Shown one piece after another: positions 12,396 through 26,400 of a stretch of 64,000 nt of DNA; within the stretch, counting starts at the first letter, position 1, and each line of letters opens with the position of its first letter. Made by a program: the position numbers and the translations under genes. Origin of the DNA: Thunnus maccoyii (Eukaryota; Chordata; Actinopteri; Scombriformes; Scombridae); NCBI RefSeq assembly GCF_910596095.1, contig NC_056551.1:10805501-10869500 (forward strand). Direction: 5' to 3'. The notes below the pieces were generated by a model. It was not told the origin of the DNA. It saw nothing but the letters and a program-made list of their open reading frames with translations, and did no database searches.

Positions 12396-15239
12396 AAATC
12401 TACTTTATTTTATACTGTAACATAGCAGTAACTCGAGTCACAAATCATCTTCTTCTTGCAGGAGATTTTTGACCATTGATGTTGTCAATAACAGCATCAT
12501 CTTAAAGACTGCATGGGAATTAAAGACACCACACCTAAATGGCTTTACCATTAAAAAAGTCTTTTACAAAAAGTTAAATTGGCTTGGGTAAGTCTATATA
12601 GGAGTACCACAAGGATCGATCCTAGTTCCTATTTTCCTTGCTCATTATGCTGCCATTCATTCATGTAAACTGCAGACACAATGCTGATATCCAGCTGTAA
12701 AATCTGTTGGTACTGACATCCCTGATACTTATTCAATCCAACAACGGCATCCTCTGTCATCCATCAAAGCATTCTTGGAAGTAACATTGAAAGGAATGAT
12801 TTATGATTTAATGTTAAATTTTGCATAAACAAGTCTAGAGAGTTGTTCCACTGAAGAAGAAACATCCAGCAAATCAAATATTTTCTTTCTTTTTTTTACA
12901 TTGAACATTTTTTTATTATTTAATTAATCTCTAACTTAGGTTTAAGATGAATAACTCACAGCTTCCCTTAATATATCTCCCCTTTACCATTTAATATAGT
13001 ATGTACTGTTGATTGGTCACATTGTTCTGAAGTGAAATTGTTTTTATATTCTGTAAAGCACTATGTAATTTGATTTCAAAACTTACAACAAAAATGTTCT
13101 CTTCAGAGCTGGCTGATTGCATTTCTTCTTTTCTTTACCACATTCCCCCTCTTTCTTTGAATGTAATTCATGCTGGAATTAAATGTAACACACACACACA
13201 AAGTTCCTGTACAACAAATGATGACTCATATCAGTTCAGATGAGTCACCCATGTCCTACAGAGACAACCTAAATTGTTCCAACAGTATCTTTCTCTCTCA
13301 CAGTGATATTAACCCAGTACTATTCTGTTTGCACTCAAAGGTTTATTTCAACTTTATTCTGACATCATTCTCAAAAACATTTCTATTGCGTCTCATTCAT
13401 GACTGGGCCACTTAATAGTTCTTGACCCATAAGCAGGCCCCACTGGCTTGTACGTATTGTCTCCCAAGTCATGTGATTACTTGGACATATGTCTGCACAA
13501 CTGTCAGTGAGACATATTTTAGAGCATTTTTGCAAATGTGATTTAATTTATTCAAATTCTGAGTCTGGTTTCTTCACACTTCCTCTAGCACAACAGAAAA
13601 TACGCATTGAGGTAATTTCCTGAAGCACAGTCGCTGAGTACCAAATATGATCCAGAGAGGGCATAGCCATAAAATGTCAGAAAAAATGATGGAGGATGGA
13701 GACATAAAAAGAGGGACAGTCAATTTGCTTCTGTGTAGGTGGAGACAGTAGAGGAGGGAGGAGGGTTGCAGAAAAGGAGGGTGACGAGTGACTCTGCAGA
13801 TTAAAAACATGATGCCAGAGCACTGTAGATACTCCAGGATATTGATACTGTAGGTAGATAGATACTGTAGCACTCTGAAAATTGAACACAGGTGATTTTT
13901 CTGCTAGCCAATGATTCAAATGCACAATATTTTTAATAAAATGTCACGTGTTTGCTTTTCTAAGTACCTTGAAGAGTGATACATACTTTTAGCATCCTTG
14001 CATATAGAAGCATATCTCAGAGTGAACAATTGACTCATGAAGTAGGTTGGTTTCATTTACAGTAGTGTCTCAGGATTATATGCATAACTCAGGTAGATGG
14101 CACCCTATAGGGCACCAGAACCTGAAGGACCTAAGGGCTGACCCACATAATGATTTTTTTTGGGCTTGTTTCAAAAAGTAACCCTCCTATAAGAACAGCC
14201 TGATTTTATGAAAGGAGATGAAGATCACAGAGAGGACACTGGTGAAATAATTAAATAGGGGTCCCACAGTGGTCATCCTGAGTGGGGTAATTCAGTTAAA
14301 TCTGCTTGGGTTCCGCTGATCATTCACTTCATCCTCTAGATGAGAAAAGCTGCTGACTTTAGCTTTAAATACTTTAAGACTCATTGTGAGGCAAGACCTT
14401 TTCAGCATGTGAAAGAGACAGAAAGAAAGAAAAAGACACTGATCTAATTCTGCTCTGTCTGTGTTGTGTGTACATGTAGAATATGACACATAGACATGAT
14501 ATGAAAGTGTTTGCATGTTCAACGCACTACAGGATCATTTTGTTCTAAGTGACCCTAAAGAACAGCAGCGGCAGCATAATGCAGGATCTCCCCCCTCAGA
14601 CATCAGGTCACTTTATTTGCCAAGTACAACATTTGTAAATGAATTTGTCTCGATGACATTGGTGTAGGGACATATGGACAGCTTACACCGCCACGCAATA
14701 CATGCTGACATGCATGGTTCAGGGACAACAAGGGCTCACATAGCAAGGAACAGAACACTGCAAATGTGCTGGAGGCAGTAGAAAAAGCTTTCTATACAGT
14801 ACAGACTGAATATATATAAGCATTGCTGTTATTCTAAAACCATTACTACCTTACCAAGATAAACAACAGTAAAACAATTTTACTAAAAAATGTTACGATG
14901 GCATTAATCTGAATCAAATTAGATATTGGAAACACAATGTACTGTAGGTGCCTGGAATGAGTAATTTAGTAGGTTTTAAGTACTTGGATTGCAGGGCAGA
15001 TGTTCAACATTGTGCAAACTTCCTATATTTGTCCACTCTTGTTTAAAGCATGTGTTTAAATCATAAATACAGGATTCTTGCACTGGTTTTCCTCTTCACT
15101 TGTGCAACCCCACAGGCTTGCTGAAAAACAAAACGAAATACATCAAACGTGGTAATGTTGTTATTTTTATACACTTATGATGTCAGATGTCTATGTTAAA
15201 CATGGTCAAAACTTGAGGTGAACGTATGTAAAAATGGTA
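12396..15239. other. Intergenic with a likely LINE 3' fragment near 14605-14790
   Basis: No gene recognised. 'ggtcactttatttgccaagt' near 14610 followed by 'acaacatttgtaaatgaattt' resembles the 3' end of a fish LINE in reverse orientation; a weaker similar stretch is at about 9445-9490. The other open frames are short and featureless. Confidence 0.35.
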
Positions 15240-15735
15240 CCTGCAAGTTAAAAGCCAGGGCTTCAGCCTGCTCTGAATGCTTAGTTTGTAATGTTACCTC
15301 TACTTCTTCCTTGTGATGACATCACAGGGTAGATAGAAATGTGAGTGAGAGTTGGAGAGAGGAGTGCTGTGAAGAGTTTATTGTGTTGGAGTACATAAAG
15401 TGCAGCTTAGTGTTATCTAAATTATTTGCATGGCTGAATAAATAGTTGATTATTTAGCTGTCTTCCTGCAATAACTCAACTCTTGTGAGATTTCCTTGAG
15501 CGAGACTTGGTTAGAAATGATAACAAACTGACCGCATCAAGCAAAACATTAATAAAAAAGTTTTATTTTTCTGTAGGGATCCTTTCAGACAATTATGATT
15601 ACAATCTGAGACAGGAGCAAAAACGGCCTGTTTCAGACAGAGGGCCGGAGTTTTTTGAATCATGCAAAGATATTCCAGCAGAGCCTCAGAATATAAATAT
15701 AGTCCTGGAAATGTGCATGATATGCCCCCTTTAAA
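15240..15735 (+). repeat. Dispersed teleost repeat ending in 'atgatatgccccctttaa'
   Basis: The block from 'gggcttcagcctgctctgaa' through 'gtttcagacagaggg' to 'ctggaaatgtgcatgatatg' and 'ccccctttaa' is a phrase order I recognise as a common non-coding interspersed repeat of percomorph fish. It explains the 75-aa open frame at 15507-15734, which is not a gene. Confidence 0.5.
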
Positions 15736-18700
15736 AAAGACATACCATGGGTATAATATGTTTTAGCTCATTATACCAATTTGCGAAGCTTACCACATGT
15801 TTGTAAATTGACTCCTTACCTTCTATGCAGTCACTGGTTTGCATTCATACATACATTAATACAATCTATATTTTTTTACTTTTTGTCAAAGTTGCTATGT
15901 CATTGATGCAGGTATGAGCACAGCCTGTTTTAAAAACCCTTAGTAAGAGTTTTGCGCCAGCACTTAGGTGACGACCAAATTCAAGTGATTTTTTTTTTTC
16001 AACAATGTTCATGTTTGCTCGCTTATCTTGTGAATTTGGTTTTCAGATAACATACTGTAGCTCATCAGTGCTTCCTGGCAGCTAAGTCTCAGTTCTTTAA
16101 AATTGAAATGGTAAGTTTGAGACTGTAACCAAAGAATAAGTAGATAACAGCAACTATTTTTCCTTTATAACCAACTTAATTAAGTATCAGAACTCTGCAA
16201 CTTTACTTCCATATAGTAATGAACTATAATCATAAAGAAAACAAATATTAATAGAGACATTTACAATATGAAGAACAAAGTTAGTTCTGAAGCTGCCATA
16301 TACTGCACCTAAAGATGAAGGTCAATGTCATATTAACCGTACTGTTAGCTGCTGTGTGATCAGGTGTAGAGGATGGAGTGTCTAGAATGCATAAAAAGCT
16401 CTCAGGATAACTGATGGCAATGTGACTGGAGGTAAGAGCGTATTATCATAATGCATAGCATGAATAAGCGGTCTGATTATCAGGCTAGATGCTAAATCAT
16501 TTATCTGTTGCAGAAAAAGCCACATTATGTGCAAACAACAGCATAAATCATTGATTAATCAACACAAAATGAATATTTCCTTTCATCACTGGAACACAAG
16601 GAAAGTTTAGTTTAGTGGAATATAAAGTGTGTGTGCACTTGTGTGTGTGTGATTTAAATTGCTTTTGTGTTCACTAAGGGATTTATACCAAACCCCCCAC
16701 TTTATTTGTCATATATTTTGTTGCATAACTTCATTAAAAGGTGACAGACTGAAAGTAATGTTGATGTTTCATTGAAAGCTTGATGACTCCCCTGAAGTGA
16801 AAGATATAACATGTTATTTTCAGCTTGCTTCTCAAAACTTAATAGAGGGGCAAGTGTGTGTTTCCGTCTTGAATCAAGGTCTTATTTTACAAAATTCTGT
16901 CATTATTTATTTGCGTGAATGGATTATACGTGAGTGCAGAAATTACTTATTCTGAGGACAAATTATCTGCCAGGCTCAAAACAAGTTCAATTTACTGGTA
17001 GCTGCTTTGTGTGTGTGTGTGTGTGTATTGTGTCATAATGGATGTGTTTGAGTGTGTGTGTGTGTGTGTGTGTGTGGTGACATAACAATTTCTTGGATTT
17101 TTGCCAGGCCTTTTCCCTGTATGAGTAGAATGTGGAGCAGTTTTATTTCTGTGGCTTCTTAGCTGTCCACAGAGGATCACCTACGAGAAAAGACGCTGCA
17201 TCTGCCCGATCTACATACGCTGCTAGAAAGAGAGGGAGAGAGCGAGAGCTACTGATGCATTGCAGATAAACTGCAGATCCTAGTGTAACCCCTCCCTTTC
17301 TCCTCGCCTTTGCACCCCCCCACCCCTCACACCCCCCCAACTCTTGTTGCTCATTTTTACCCTGCCACTATACAGTAAATGACATCATCACTGCCTCCAG
17401 ACCTCCCACTAACATCACCCCATACAGCGATCTACAGCCTGTCACACCCTGCTTAGCTCACCATCTGATCCTCTTAACCTTACACCTCTCACCCATCCAT
17501 CTCAAGAATGAATACGGCTTTGACCTTTGCGGAACACTGCATTCGAAAGTCTTACATTCCGTTACAAACGTAGGATTGTTTAATAAATCTGTAATGAATT
17601 GCTCATTTCTGCTAACAATTTCTGTGCTATGTAAATACAGTAATCCTGGTCTTTTTAAATGTGAATTGTTTGCATTATCTGACAAGCATTCTAGATGTCT
17701 TTAACAAAACTTTATACGCATTTTCCCAAGATTCAGCCAGACATATTTGGTATCTTCAGAAACTTTAGTATCTCCACTAGAATTTAGAATCAACATCTGC
17801 AAGTTTTAACAAAGTTTGGCTGCACAGCATGAGTTTGTAATGACTGACCCACCAGCAGGCAAGTAAGGTTTCAGCAGTTGAAAGAGTGAATGACAGCAAT
17901 CTCACTGAAAGTCTCTGCAGGTTCATTGCCACATGCTTGTACAACAAATTTTTCTTTCGCCCCAAAAGAGAACCCATGTATAGATTTTCTTGGCCAATAT
18001 GTGCTTTGGCACAGCTGAAATCCTTTGGGAAAAAATGTTAATCAATATATGACAAACCTTGAATGGGAGCTGAATATGCAATAACTTAAATCCTCCAGTG
18101 TTAAGGCTCTGAAGTGCACACACATGCACAAACACATGTGCACACTGAGGCAAATTAGGAAAGTATTTGATGTAGGAAACTGTTTGTTGTTATTTTCATG
18201 ACTTGGAATGAAAATCGATAAAATGGTGTGAAAATCGCAGATGAAGGTGGGATAGCTGAAAACGTTTGGTGAATGAAGCATAGTGTGCTGGAGAAGAGTT
18301 GTGGGACGTGATTTAATTTTAATGGAAATCTCTCAAACAAAAAATAAAAAATTGATCATTTAGAATAATGTCACTGACTATAGAGACTTAAATGAATAAA
18401 TCAAATGACTTAAATTACTAACTATGTCTTTAATATTTGATGAGAAACAGGGATCTTATACTGCCTCAGGTCTAATGCTGCATCAGGACATTAGTTACCA
18501 CCTTGGTACCCGATATGTTTATGTACTGTATCCTGTGAAGGACACCTAAGTGCCAAGTACTTTGTGGTTAACTGCAGGTAAACGATGCCACATGTAGCAG
18601 ATGGATGTTGGTGTTGTACAGAGCGGAAAAGCAATAATGTTATCACAGTGAACAAGAGAACACAACCGTTATAGTGAGTGGGCAGGTGTGAGCCAGACAG

Positions 18701-18980
18701 GGTAACGGAGAAGGAGACAGAGATGAGAAGGTGGGTGGGTGGTTGGGGGGTACAGAGGGAGGGAAGAAAGAAGTCCGGGGGGAGCTGAGAACAGATGGAG
18801 GGGGAAGTAGTATGTGATTGTGACATAGTAAATTGGATGACAGAAAGAAAGACAACAGCAGCAGTGTTCTGAGCAGCTCAGTATTTATGACTGTGTGTGT
18901 GTCGAGTCACGCCGTCAAGCCACCTGCATTGGCGCAAAACTGTCCTCTATGTCTTCTTCAACCTATGCTGTTTCATGAAA
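15736..18980. other. Intergenic, no gene recognised
   Basis: AT-rich with GT repeats. The stretch at about 17140-17340 is richer in G and C and ends in a C-rich tract, and has no coding signature. The short reverse frames at 17923-18340 and 18491-18855 carry no recognisable domain. Confidence 0.45.
17009..17076. repeat. Two (GT)n microsatellites
   Basis: GT runs at about 17009-17026 and 17051-17076, separated by a short unique sequence. Confidence 0.9.
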
Positions 18981-19468
18981 TACACTATACTGTATTGCCA
19001 GAGAGTATGTAGACATTTCTGGATTTAAGCTTTTATGTGTTTTTGTTTTGGGGCTGTTTTTCATGTTTTTAGACCAAACTAAGGGAAACCTTAATGCTAC
19101 AGCATATAGTCATATTTTGAGGCAACAGTTTAGTGAAGGCCCGCTCCTGTTTCAACTCCAAACAGTACAAATAAATGGTTTCCCAAGTTTGGTGTGGAAG
19201 AACTTGACTCGTCTGCACAGAGTTCAACCCCATCCAACACCTTTGGGATGAAATGGAACGCTGTCTGCAAGCCAGACCTTATTACCCAGTGTCAGTGGAT
19301 GACCTCAATGCTTTTATGTCTAAATGGGAGCAAATCCCTGCAGCCAGATTTCAAAATCTTGTGGAAAACCTTGCCAGAAGAGTGGTACCAGCATATTAAT
19401 GCCTATCAGTTTTGGAATGACATGTCTAACAATCATGGGTATCTGCATACTTTTGGACATGTGGTTTA
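18981..19468 (+). mobile_element. Internally deleted Tc1-like element
   Basis: Begins TACACTATACTGTATTGCCA and ends with 'ttttggacatgtggttta', a degraded inverted-repeat pair of a fish Tc1-like family. The interior keeps a recognisable but frame-broken transposase C-terminal part ('caacacctttgggatgaaat', 'gcaaatccctgcagcc', 'ccagaagagtgg'). Most of the catalytic region is deleted. This explains the 125-aa and 76-aa open frames in the area. Confidence 0.75.
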
Positions 19469-22400
19469 TCATAAAAAAAAGTCTACACGTTTCTCTTGTG
19501 CTAAAACAGGTTTCCATCAGATGTTATCTCCAACAGTTCATGTGTCCTTGGTGAGAAATCTGATTTACTGAAAATGTAAATATGTGCGTACATTCATATA
19601 CTGGAACTACATTATTTTCATTTCAGCTACTTCATCATGTGCATGTGAAATCTATGTTAGATGTGTAGCAATTGCAGTATTGACATCACCATGACATGGA
19701 TCATTAATCTTCTGGCCTCACACACCTGCACATGCACACATACACAAGTTGTAAGCCTTTGAGGTGCTGCTGGAAGCAGTGGGTCGAGCATTATCAACGT
19801 AAATCTTAATGAGGGTCTCAGTGTTTGCCTCTTTCTCTATCTTAATGTCCTTCTTCCTCTCCACTGGCTCATGACCTTCTCTGTTTATCCTCATGAATAA
19901 ATTAGAAACAGAAGTGCAACAAGCCACCATGTTAGTTGCATGACACATCACAACAGTGTTGTATTAAGCAGAATTCAACTCTTTTACTTAAGTTGCAACT
20001 CCACAATGTTTAAATACTTACAAGCAAAACCTTACTTATGTAATGTTAACAATTAAGAATTATCAACAAAATGTATGTACCCTAAGTTTTGTCATATCAT
20101 ACAAATCATTTTATTAAAACATTTACAATTATCCTGTAAGTATTACTTGTGGTCAGAGTACTATGCAGGTCCATAGTTACCATCAAGGACACTGAGGTCA
20201 TGTCTTCTGTAGTTTTTCCCATGGTATTTAGGAGTTTTAGCAGTATGGCAGGAGTTTACATTCTGCAATCAAAAATTAAACATGATGAGTATTTGGCTGC
20301 ATCCAGTATGGAGTACTGGAGTATATTTGATTTTAACTGGTCTGAAGCCAACAAAATGAACAACAAATTATTTCACTTTTTTCCTAACAGGATGGTATTA
20401 AAAACCTCAAATAAAACCTCAGTATTTCTGAAATCCAGGCTATGGCCCTGATAATATTGGCTGCCTCTGCCTTTGTGTCTGTCAGTTGATTGATTATCAA
20501 AGAATGCTTTGTGTAGTGTATGCTTCATTTGTCATATTAATGCTTTCTACCAAACATTGCAACACTATATGTGTAACTCAACTGTATATCAGCCAAATTA
20601 AAGGTCATGCTGTCCTTGTATTCTCTGTATCAGCATATAATAACAATATACCTCTGCACTACAGTATGTCACCTAAAGATGCTTGTGTGTTGACCTCATT
20701 CAAAGGTGAATGCACTCTTTATACATTCTAACACTGTGGTCTGGTCTCTGCACATTGGAGGCTGAGGACAGACTGGGGCTGCCTGGGATGGGCTTGTCTG
20801 CTTGCTAGAGCCTGCTTCTGCTGCAGTGCCATTTGAAAACACTCCAAGCCTTCTGCAGTGCGCTGGTGCCCAGAACTTATGTTGAATGACTCCCCTGTTT
20901 TTGCCCAACCCATACACCCTCACTCCATCGTGTACATCACACCACTGCTGCCCTAGTAGGGCATCTAAAAGCACCTCGAGGTTCCGAATGAACAGTCCAG
21001 CAATGAAATATATGTGTCTGATATCCTGCAGGTAGCAAGAGGGCCTGGACAGAGAGAGTCATGGAGCAAGGGTCAAGGACACTGTAACGTCAGCATGCAA
21101 GGAGACTGTGGGTGCGGCTCCTGATGTATTATCATTTACAATACATATTAGTGCTTAAAATAGATAGACGTGCACACAAAGTAGGAGAAAGTTATTGTGA
21201 TTGTCTCTCTCTTCCTCCCTCTCTGTCTAGCTCTCATTCTGTTTCTCTCTCTGTCTGCCTTTCTGTCTCTGGAGCAATCTAAAATTGGCCATGCTTGATG
21301 CATTAGTTCTGCTTGACTAAAGCTTGCAGTGGAAAGCCAATGAGGGCGGCAAGAAAATGTAGACAGGTGATTAATGGCAAGTGCCTAATTCAGTGTCATA
21401 AAAAGAATAAGTTTTCTACTCACATTCTAGACACACAACAAGCAAAATTTCAAAGGTGTCACCTTGGAATCAAATCTTAAATATTGAAATAATATCTTAA
21501 GGGTTTATGTTTTTGCAGGAATGTAATCTAGAGTGCAAAAATAGCCATAATCACCACATATGCAATTGTGTCTTGATCAATTGCTGTATGTATTCATGTG
21601 GCAGGACCTACAGTGTGGCTGCACCTGCAGGGGAGTGTAAAAATAATTTTGACAGAATTAAATACATTAAATAATGGATCCTCAAAAAAACACCAATGCA
21701 GCTGTTTTTGGTGCATTACCTCCAAAAAAATGGTAATCGTTTTTTGCATTGACCGTAGTGACCTGAGATTAGAGTGAAGCATCAAGACTGATAGCAGATC
21801 AATAGCCTGTCCGTGAGGTCGAGCCACCAGACCGGCAGCCCAACCTGACGCTTCACTGTTCGGAGGGAAATGTCTCAGCAAATGGGTGGACATCCTACAA
21901 ATCCCATGTGGCTTTGCACCCAGTGAGATACTCCTCCCAGAAGGAAAGTATGTGTCTGTGCGGTGTGCAACTTTTAACACCATACACTATAGATACACAG
22001 TTGTATATAATGGGAAAGTGTTTTTAAAAATCCATGTATCAAACTGCTTATGTGTTCCCATAAACAAGAGAATGTAACAGAAAATGTCCAAGTATTACAA
22101 TACTGTAGGTGAAAACATCTACATGTAGACTGTACGAATTACTGATTACTGAAATTATAGTTTGGTTTTCAAGATGTTCAAGCAAGATACCTATAGACTG
22201 CTGCTGGACTACATTTGACCCTTTTATGTTGCACTGACATGATCTAAAATCAATAAATTACCACAATTAAATTAAATTCTAGACATAAAATGATTCTAGC
22301 ACACTGTGCAATGAGATGGCAAATTCACCAGACATGTTAGTTGAGTTTCACAATGCATCTTAGCATCTTTCTTCAGTAGTCTGTTGTTAAGTAAAGACAT

Positions 22401-22980
22401 AGGATATTCCTATAAGCACATTTTGTTTAAAGGCAGGGAAATCAATGAATGTGATACATTAAACTTAAATTTTTAATTCAACTTTTATGTTCAATATATT
22501 ATACCTGTCAGTATGTTAAGGTAAGTATACATTTTTTTTCCACTTTAAAACTTAAACTAAATTCCTTAGTGCAGTGTGATCCTGCCAATAAGTAAAATTG
22601 TGACATACAGAATCACAGTAACACTAATTTGAGATAACTGCCAACTCTAATTTAAGATAAAGATGAATAACCTACTTTACTTCCTGCAGACACTTATATT
22701 CTGTCACTTTGATGTCTACGGCACGATGGAGGAAATAATAGTATTAATACAATTAATAAATATTGCTATTACTGAAATTGTTGTTACCGAAAAGTTCAAC
22801 TGACAAAGCAAGCAGGCAAAGTCGCCACATTCCTTGGAAGACTTTGTGTCAGCAATATTCAGCAGATTCACTGTCATTGTATGGTCGTTCTTCAAGTTGT
22901 TACATTCATAGTTCACTTCAATAAGCTGTAATAAAAAACTGCTGTCATTGTATCACATTGGAAACAACACTGATTTATGT
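19469..22980. other. Intergenic, nefm upstream region
   Basis: No gene recognised. The segments at about 20740-21130 and 21770-21960 have higher G+C and longer reverse frames (92 and 129 aa) than the surrounding DNA, but I recognise no domain in either. A pyrimidine-rich tract lies near 21205-21270. Confidence 0.4.
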
Positions 22981-22986
22981 TCTACT

Positions 22987-23008
22987 GGTCGCTGTCCGCG
23001 GTGCTGAA
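22987..23008 (-). promoter_or_regulatory. RE1/NRSE element (REST binding site) upstream of nefm
   Basis: On the - strand the site reads TTCAGCACC, then GC, then GGACAGCGACC. It matches the known 21-bp RE1 consensus (TTCAGCACC, two variable bases, GGACAGCGCC) at nearly every position, with both half-sites at canonical spacing. It lies about 370 bp upstream of the nefm TATA box. REST represses neuronal genes in non-neuronal cells, which fits a neurofilament gene. Confidence 0.85.
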
Positions 23009-23231
23009 ATGACAGCAGCATGTCTGCACTGACTGCTTCATAAGATCAGTCGCTTCAGATTAATATCTTGATTGTATGATTCATAATGATGAATTTAAAC
23101 TGTAAACTTCAAACAGATTCTTACTCTTAAATCGGAGATTTTTCAATCCGTCTATGTGCTTGTAAGAGTGCATAGAGTTCAGGCATAAACTTAAGCATCT
23201 ATCTACCTACACGCGCGCAGCTCCTCCAGCC

Positions 23232-23237
23232 CACGTG
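23232..23237. promoter_or_regulatory. Palindromic E-box CACGTG near the nefm promoter
   Basis: CACGTG lies about 125 bp upstream of the TATA box. It is a consensus bHLH/bHLH-ZIP site by sequence; use in vivo is not known. Confidence 0.4.
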
Positions 23238-23359
23238 GTTCAGACTGAACGGGAATCCGGACCATTAGCAGACGGCCTGGGGGTGATGCTCCCTCCCCTC
23301 CCTTCCATCAATGGATGAAAAAAACTGCTTGGACTTGCCTTCTTAGACGGAGCCTCGGG

Positions 23360-23367
23360 TATAAAAG
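23360..23367 (+). promoter_or_regulatory. nefm: nefm TATA box
   Basis: TATAAAAG in a GC-rich context, 133 bp before the nefm start codon. Transcription is expected to begin near 23390, giving a 5' UTR of about 110 nt. Confidence 0.85.
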
Positions 23368-23499
23368 GGGCAGACCGACGAGTGAGAGGCATACACTCCT
23401 CACCTGCACTCATACTCATACACCACATAGACACTCACCACTCCTCCACCTCCTGCACCGTCCCACTTCATTCCTGCGCACATCCCCTCGTCTGGCCGG

Positions 23500-26400
23500 A
23501 TGAGTTACCCGGTGGACACGATAGGGAGTCCCTTCCGGAGAGTTATGGATTCTAGGACAACCGGCTACGGCTACAGCCGCTCCAGCGGCACCACCTCCAG
23601 CGGCTTTCGCTCCCAGTCTTGGTCCCGGGCAAGCCCTGGCTCCACCATGACCACATCTTACAAGAGGACCGTGAATGTGCCGGTGTCCCGAGCATACAGC
23701 TCTACGGTGCTCAGCTCCGCCGACAGCGTTGATTATAATCAAACCTCCATCCTGAACGGAGACTACAAGCGATCTAATGAGAAAGAGCAACTTCAAGGGC
23801 TCAACGACCGGTTTGTTGTTTACATTGACAAGGTGCACTACCTGGAGCAGCAGAACAAACAGATCGAGGATGAGATCCAGGCACTGCGGCAGAAGCAGGT
23901 GTCTCGCTCCCAGCTGGGCGATCTCTATGACCAGGAGCTGCAGGAGCTGCGCTCCATGCTGGAGCAAATCCATCATGAGAAGGCGCAAATTCAGCTCGAC
24001 ACCGACCATATCGACGATGACATCCAGCGGCTCAGGGACCGCTTTGACGAAGAAGCCCGCATCCGAGAGGAGACGGAGGCCATCATCCGTGTCCTGAAGA
24101 AGAACACCGGCGACTCGGAGTTGGTGAAGTCTGAGTTGGAGAAGAAAGTTCAGTCGCTGCAGGATGAGATCGCCTTCATCCGCAACAACCATGAGGAGGA
24201 GGTGAGCGACCTTATCGCCCAGATTCAGGCGTCTCAGGTGACCGTGGAGAGGAAAGACCTCCAGAAGGCAGACATCACCGAGGCGCTCCGGGAGATCCGC
24301 TGCGAGCTGGAGGGCCACTCCAACCAGAACCTGCAGCAGGTAGAGAACTGGTTCATGTGCCGCTACGCCAAGCTCACCGAGGCTGCTGAGCAGAACAAAG
24401 ACGCCATAAAGTCCGCCCGTGATGAGATATCAGACTACCGCCGCCAGCTGCAATCCAAGACGGTCGAGTTGGAGTCCGTCCGCGGGACAAGAGACTCACT
24501 CGAGAGGCAGCTGAATGACATCGAGGACCGCCACAACAGCGACCTGGCCAGCCTGCAGGTAGGAAAACAGTTCCTTATGCTACTTCTTTTAAGTTTTAAG
24601 TTTTAAAAAATGTTCTTGTGTTTGTTTAAAATTTAATATTTGGGGTTATGTTGCTACACCAATGATAAATATACCAATTAAATTGATTTGCTTATGCTTC
24701 TATGTATATTTCATATTTTAATATCTTAATGACGCAGTTTTTATTTGAAGGACGTAAAAATGTTAATATTCCCCAATAACAGTAAAACGAATTATGTTTT
24801 CATATCTATATCATGGCTTGTGCTTAAACATTTTCTGCTGCGTAATGATTCCTGTGTGCGCATTATTGTGCTTACAAGTACTCAGCAAAGACTTTCTTTA
24901 CAAGCTTGAGAGATTTACAAGTGTCAGGAAATAGTTAAAGGGGAACACTGCAGCAGACTCTCTCTCTCTCTCCATCTCTTGCTGAGTCAGAGGCACGGGT
25001 CGATGCCTTCATTGGCTCTGTCCTTGCATCACACCATAGAGATTTTGGGACGAGAGGGAGGGGGTGGGTGGGTGGGTGGGGGTGTATTGAACAAGTGTGG
25101 AGGCTGCCCTTGAAAAAGAGGCATTCAACAGCTCTAGAATACTGTATTGCGTCAGAATATATTAGAGCAACAGCCTTTGGTGCACAGACTCTACAGAGTT
25201 TACCAAATGTGCACAGACAATAAACAAGGGATAAATTAACATGGATTCTCTTTCATTTCAGTGTGATTAACTAAAAAAAGGTTTTGAAAGTGAGTAATCC
25301 AACAGAAATAGAAAAGTACCTCACACAGGGCTGGACAGGGATTTTGAAAACTGCATAAAAGAGAATTTATCTTTGCTCTGTACATAGTTTTATTGTCCCT
25401 AATCAGCCCTGCATTGTGTTTGCTGTGTTTCTCCAGGAGACAATTCACCAGCTGGATAATGAGCTCAAGAGCACCAAATGGGAGATGGCACGTCACCTGC
25501 GTGAGTACCAGGACCTGCTCAATGTCAAGATGGCCTTGGACATCGAGATTGCTGCATACAGGTATAAAGAAATGTTTATTTGAAAAGTAATTTAGAATGA
25601 ATATTTACAGTTGTTTTACAGAATTTTACATACATTTTCCATACCAAAAGTGAGTTTTAAATGCTTAATGTACACATTCATTGTCCCATCAGGAAACTCC
25701 TAGAGGGTGAAGAGACCCACTTCAGCACTTTCCCTTATCGCCAGCCAGTCCCCTCCCCCAAAATCTCTAAGCCTAAATCAGACACTCCCAAGCTGAAGGT
25801 GCAGCACAAGTTTGTGGAGGAGATCATCGAGGAGACAAGGGTTGAGGATGAGAAGACAGAAGACATTGATAAGGACCTGGAAGAGATAGCACAAGAGCTG
25901 TCTGCCACACTTGGAAAGGGAGTAGCTGAGGCAGAGGAAGAGGAGGGTGAAGAGGCAGGAGAGGATGCAGGAGAAGGTGAGGCAGAAGAAGCAGAAGGCG
26001 AGGGTGAGGCTGAGGAGGAGGAGGAAGTTGTAGCTGCCACTGAAGCCAAAGTTAGCGCTAGCGCGCCCACTAAGGAGGAAGAGGAGGATGAAAAAGACGA
26101 AGAGGAAGAAGGGGAGGGAGAAGCAGGTGAGGAGGGAGAGAAGGAAGAAGAAGGTGAGGGAGAGGCAGAAGATGAGGGAGAAAAGGGGGATGATGCAGAG
26201 GCAGGTGATGAAGATGAGGGAGAAGAGGGAGGAGAGGAGGAGGAAGTTGAAGAAACTGTACTGTGCTCCAAAGCTCCAGAGTCTAAAGCCTCTCCTGACA
26301 AAGAGAAGGCCGAAGACAAAGAGGCTAGTGTAGAGGAGGAGGCTGCAGAGGAAGCTGCTGCTGAAGAGGAGGGTGGTGATCAGGATGATGCTGAGAAAGA

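Noticed and set aside
19194..19571. 125-aa open frame as a gene
   Set aside because: Lies in a deleted Tc1-like element and reads its transposase remnant out of frame.
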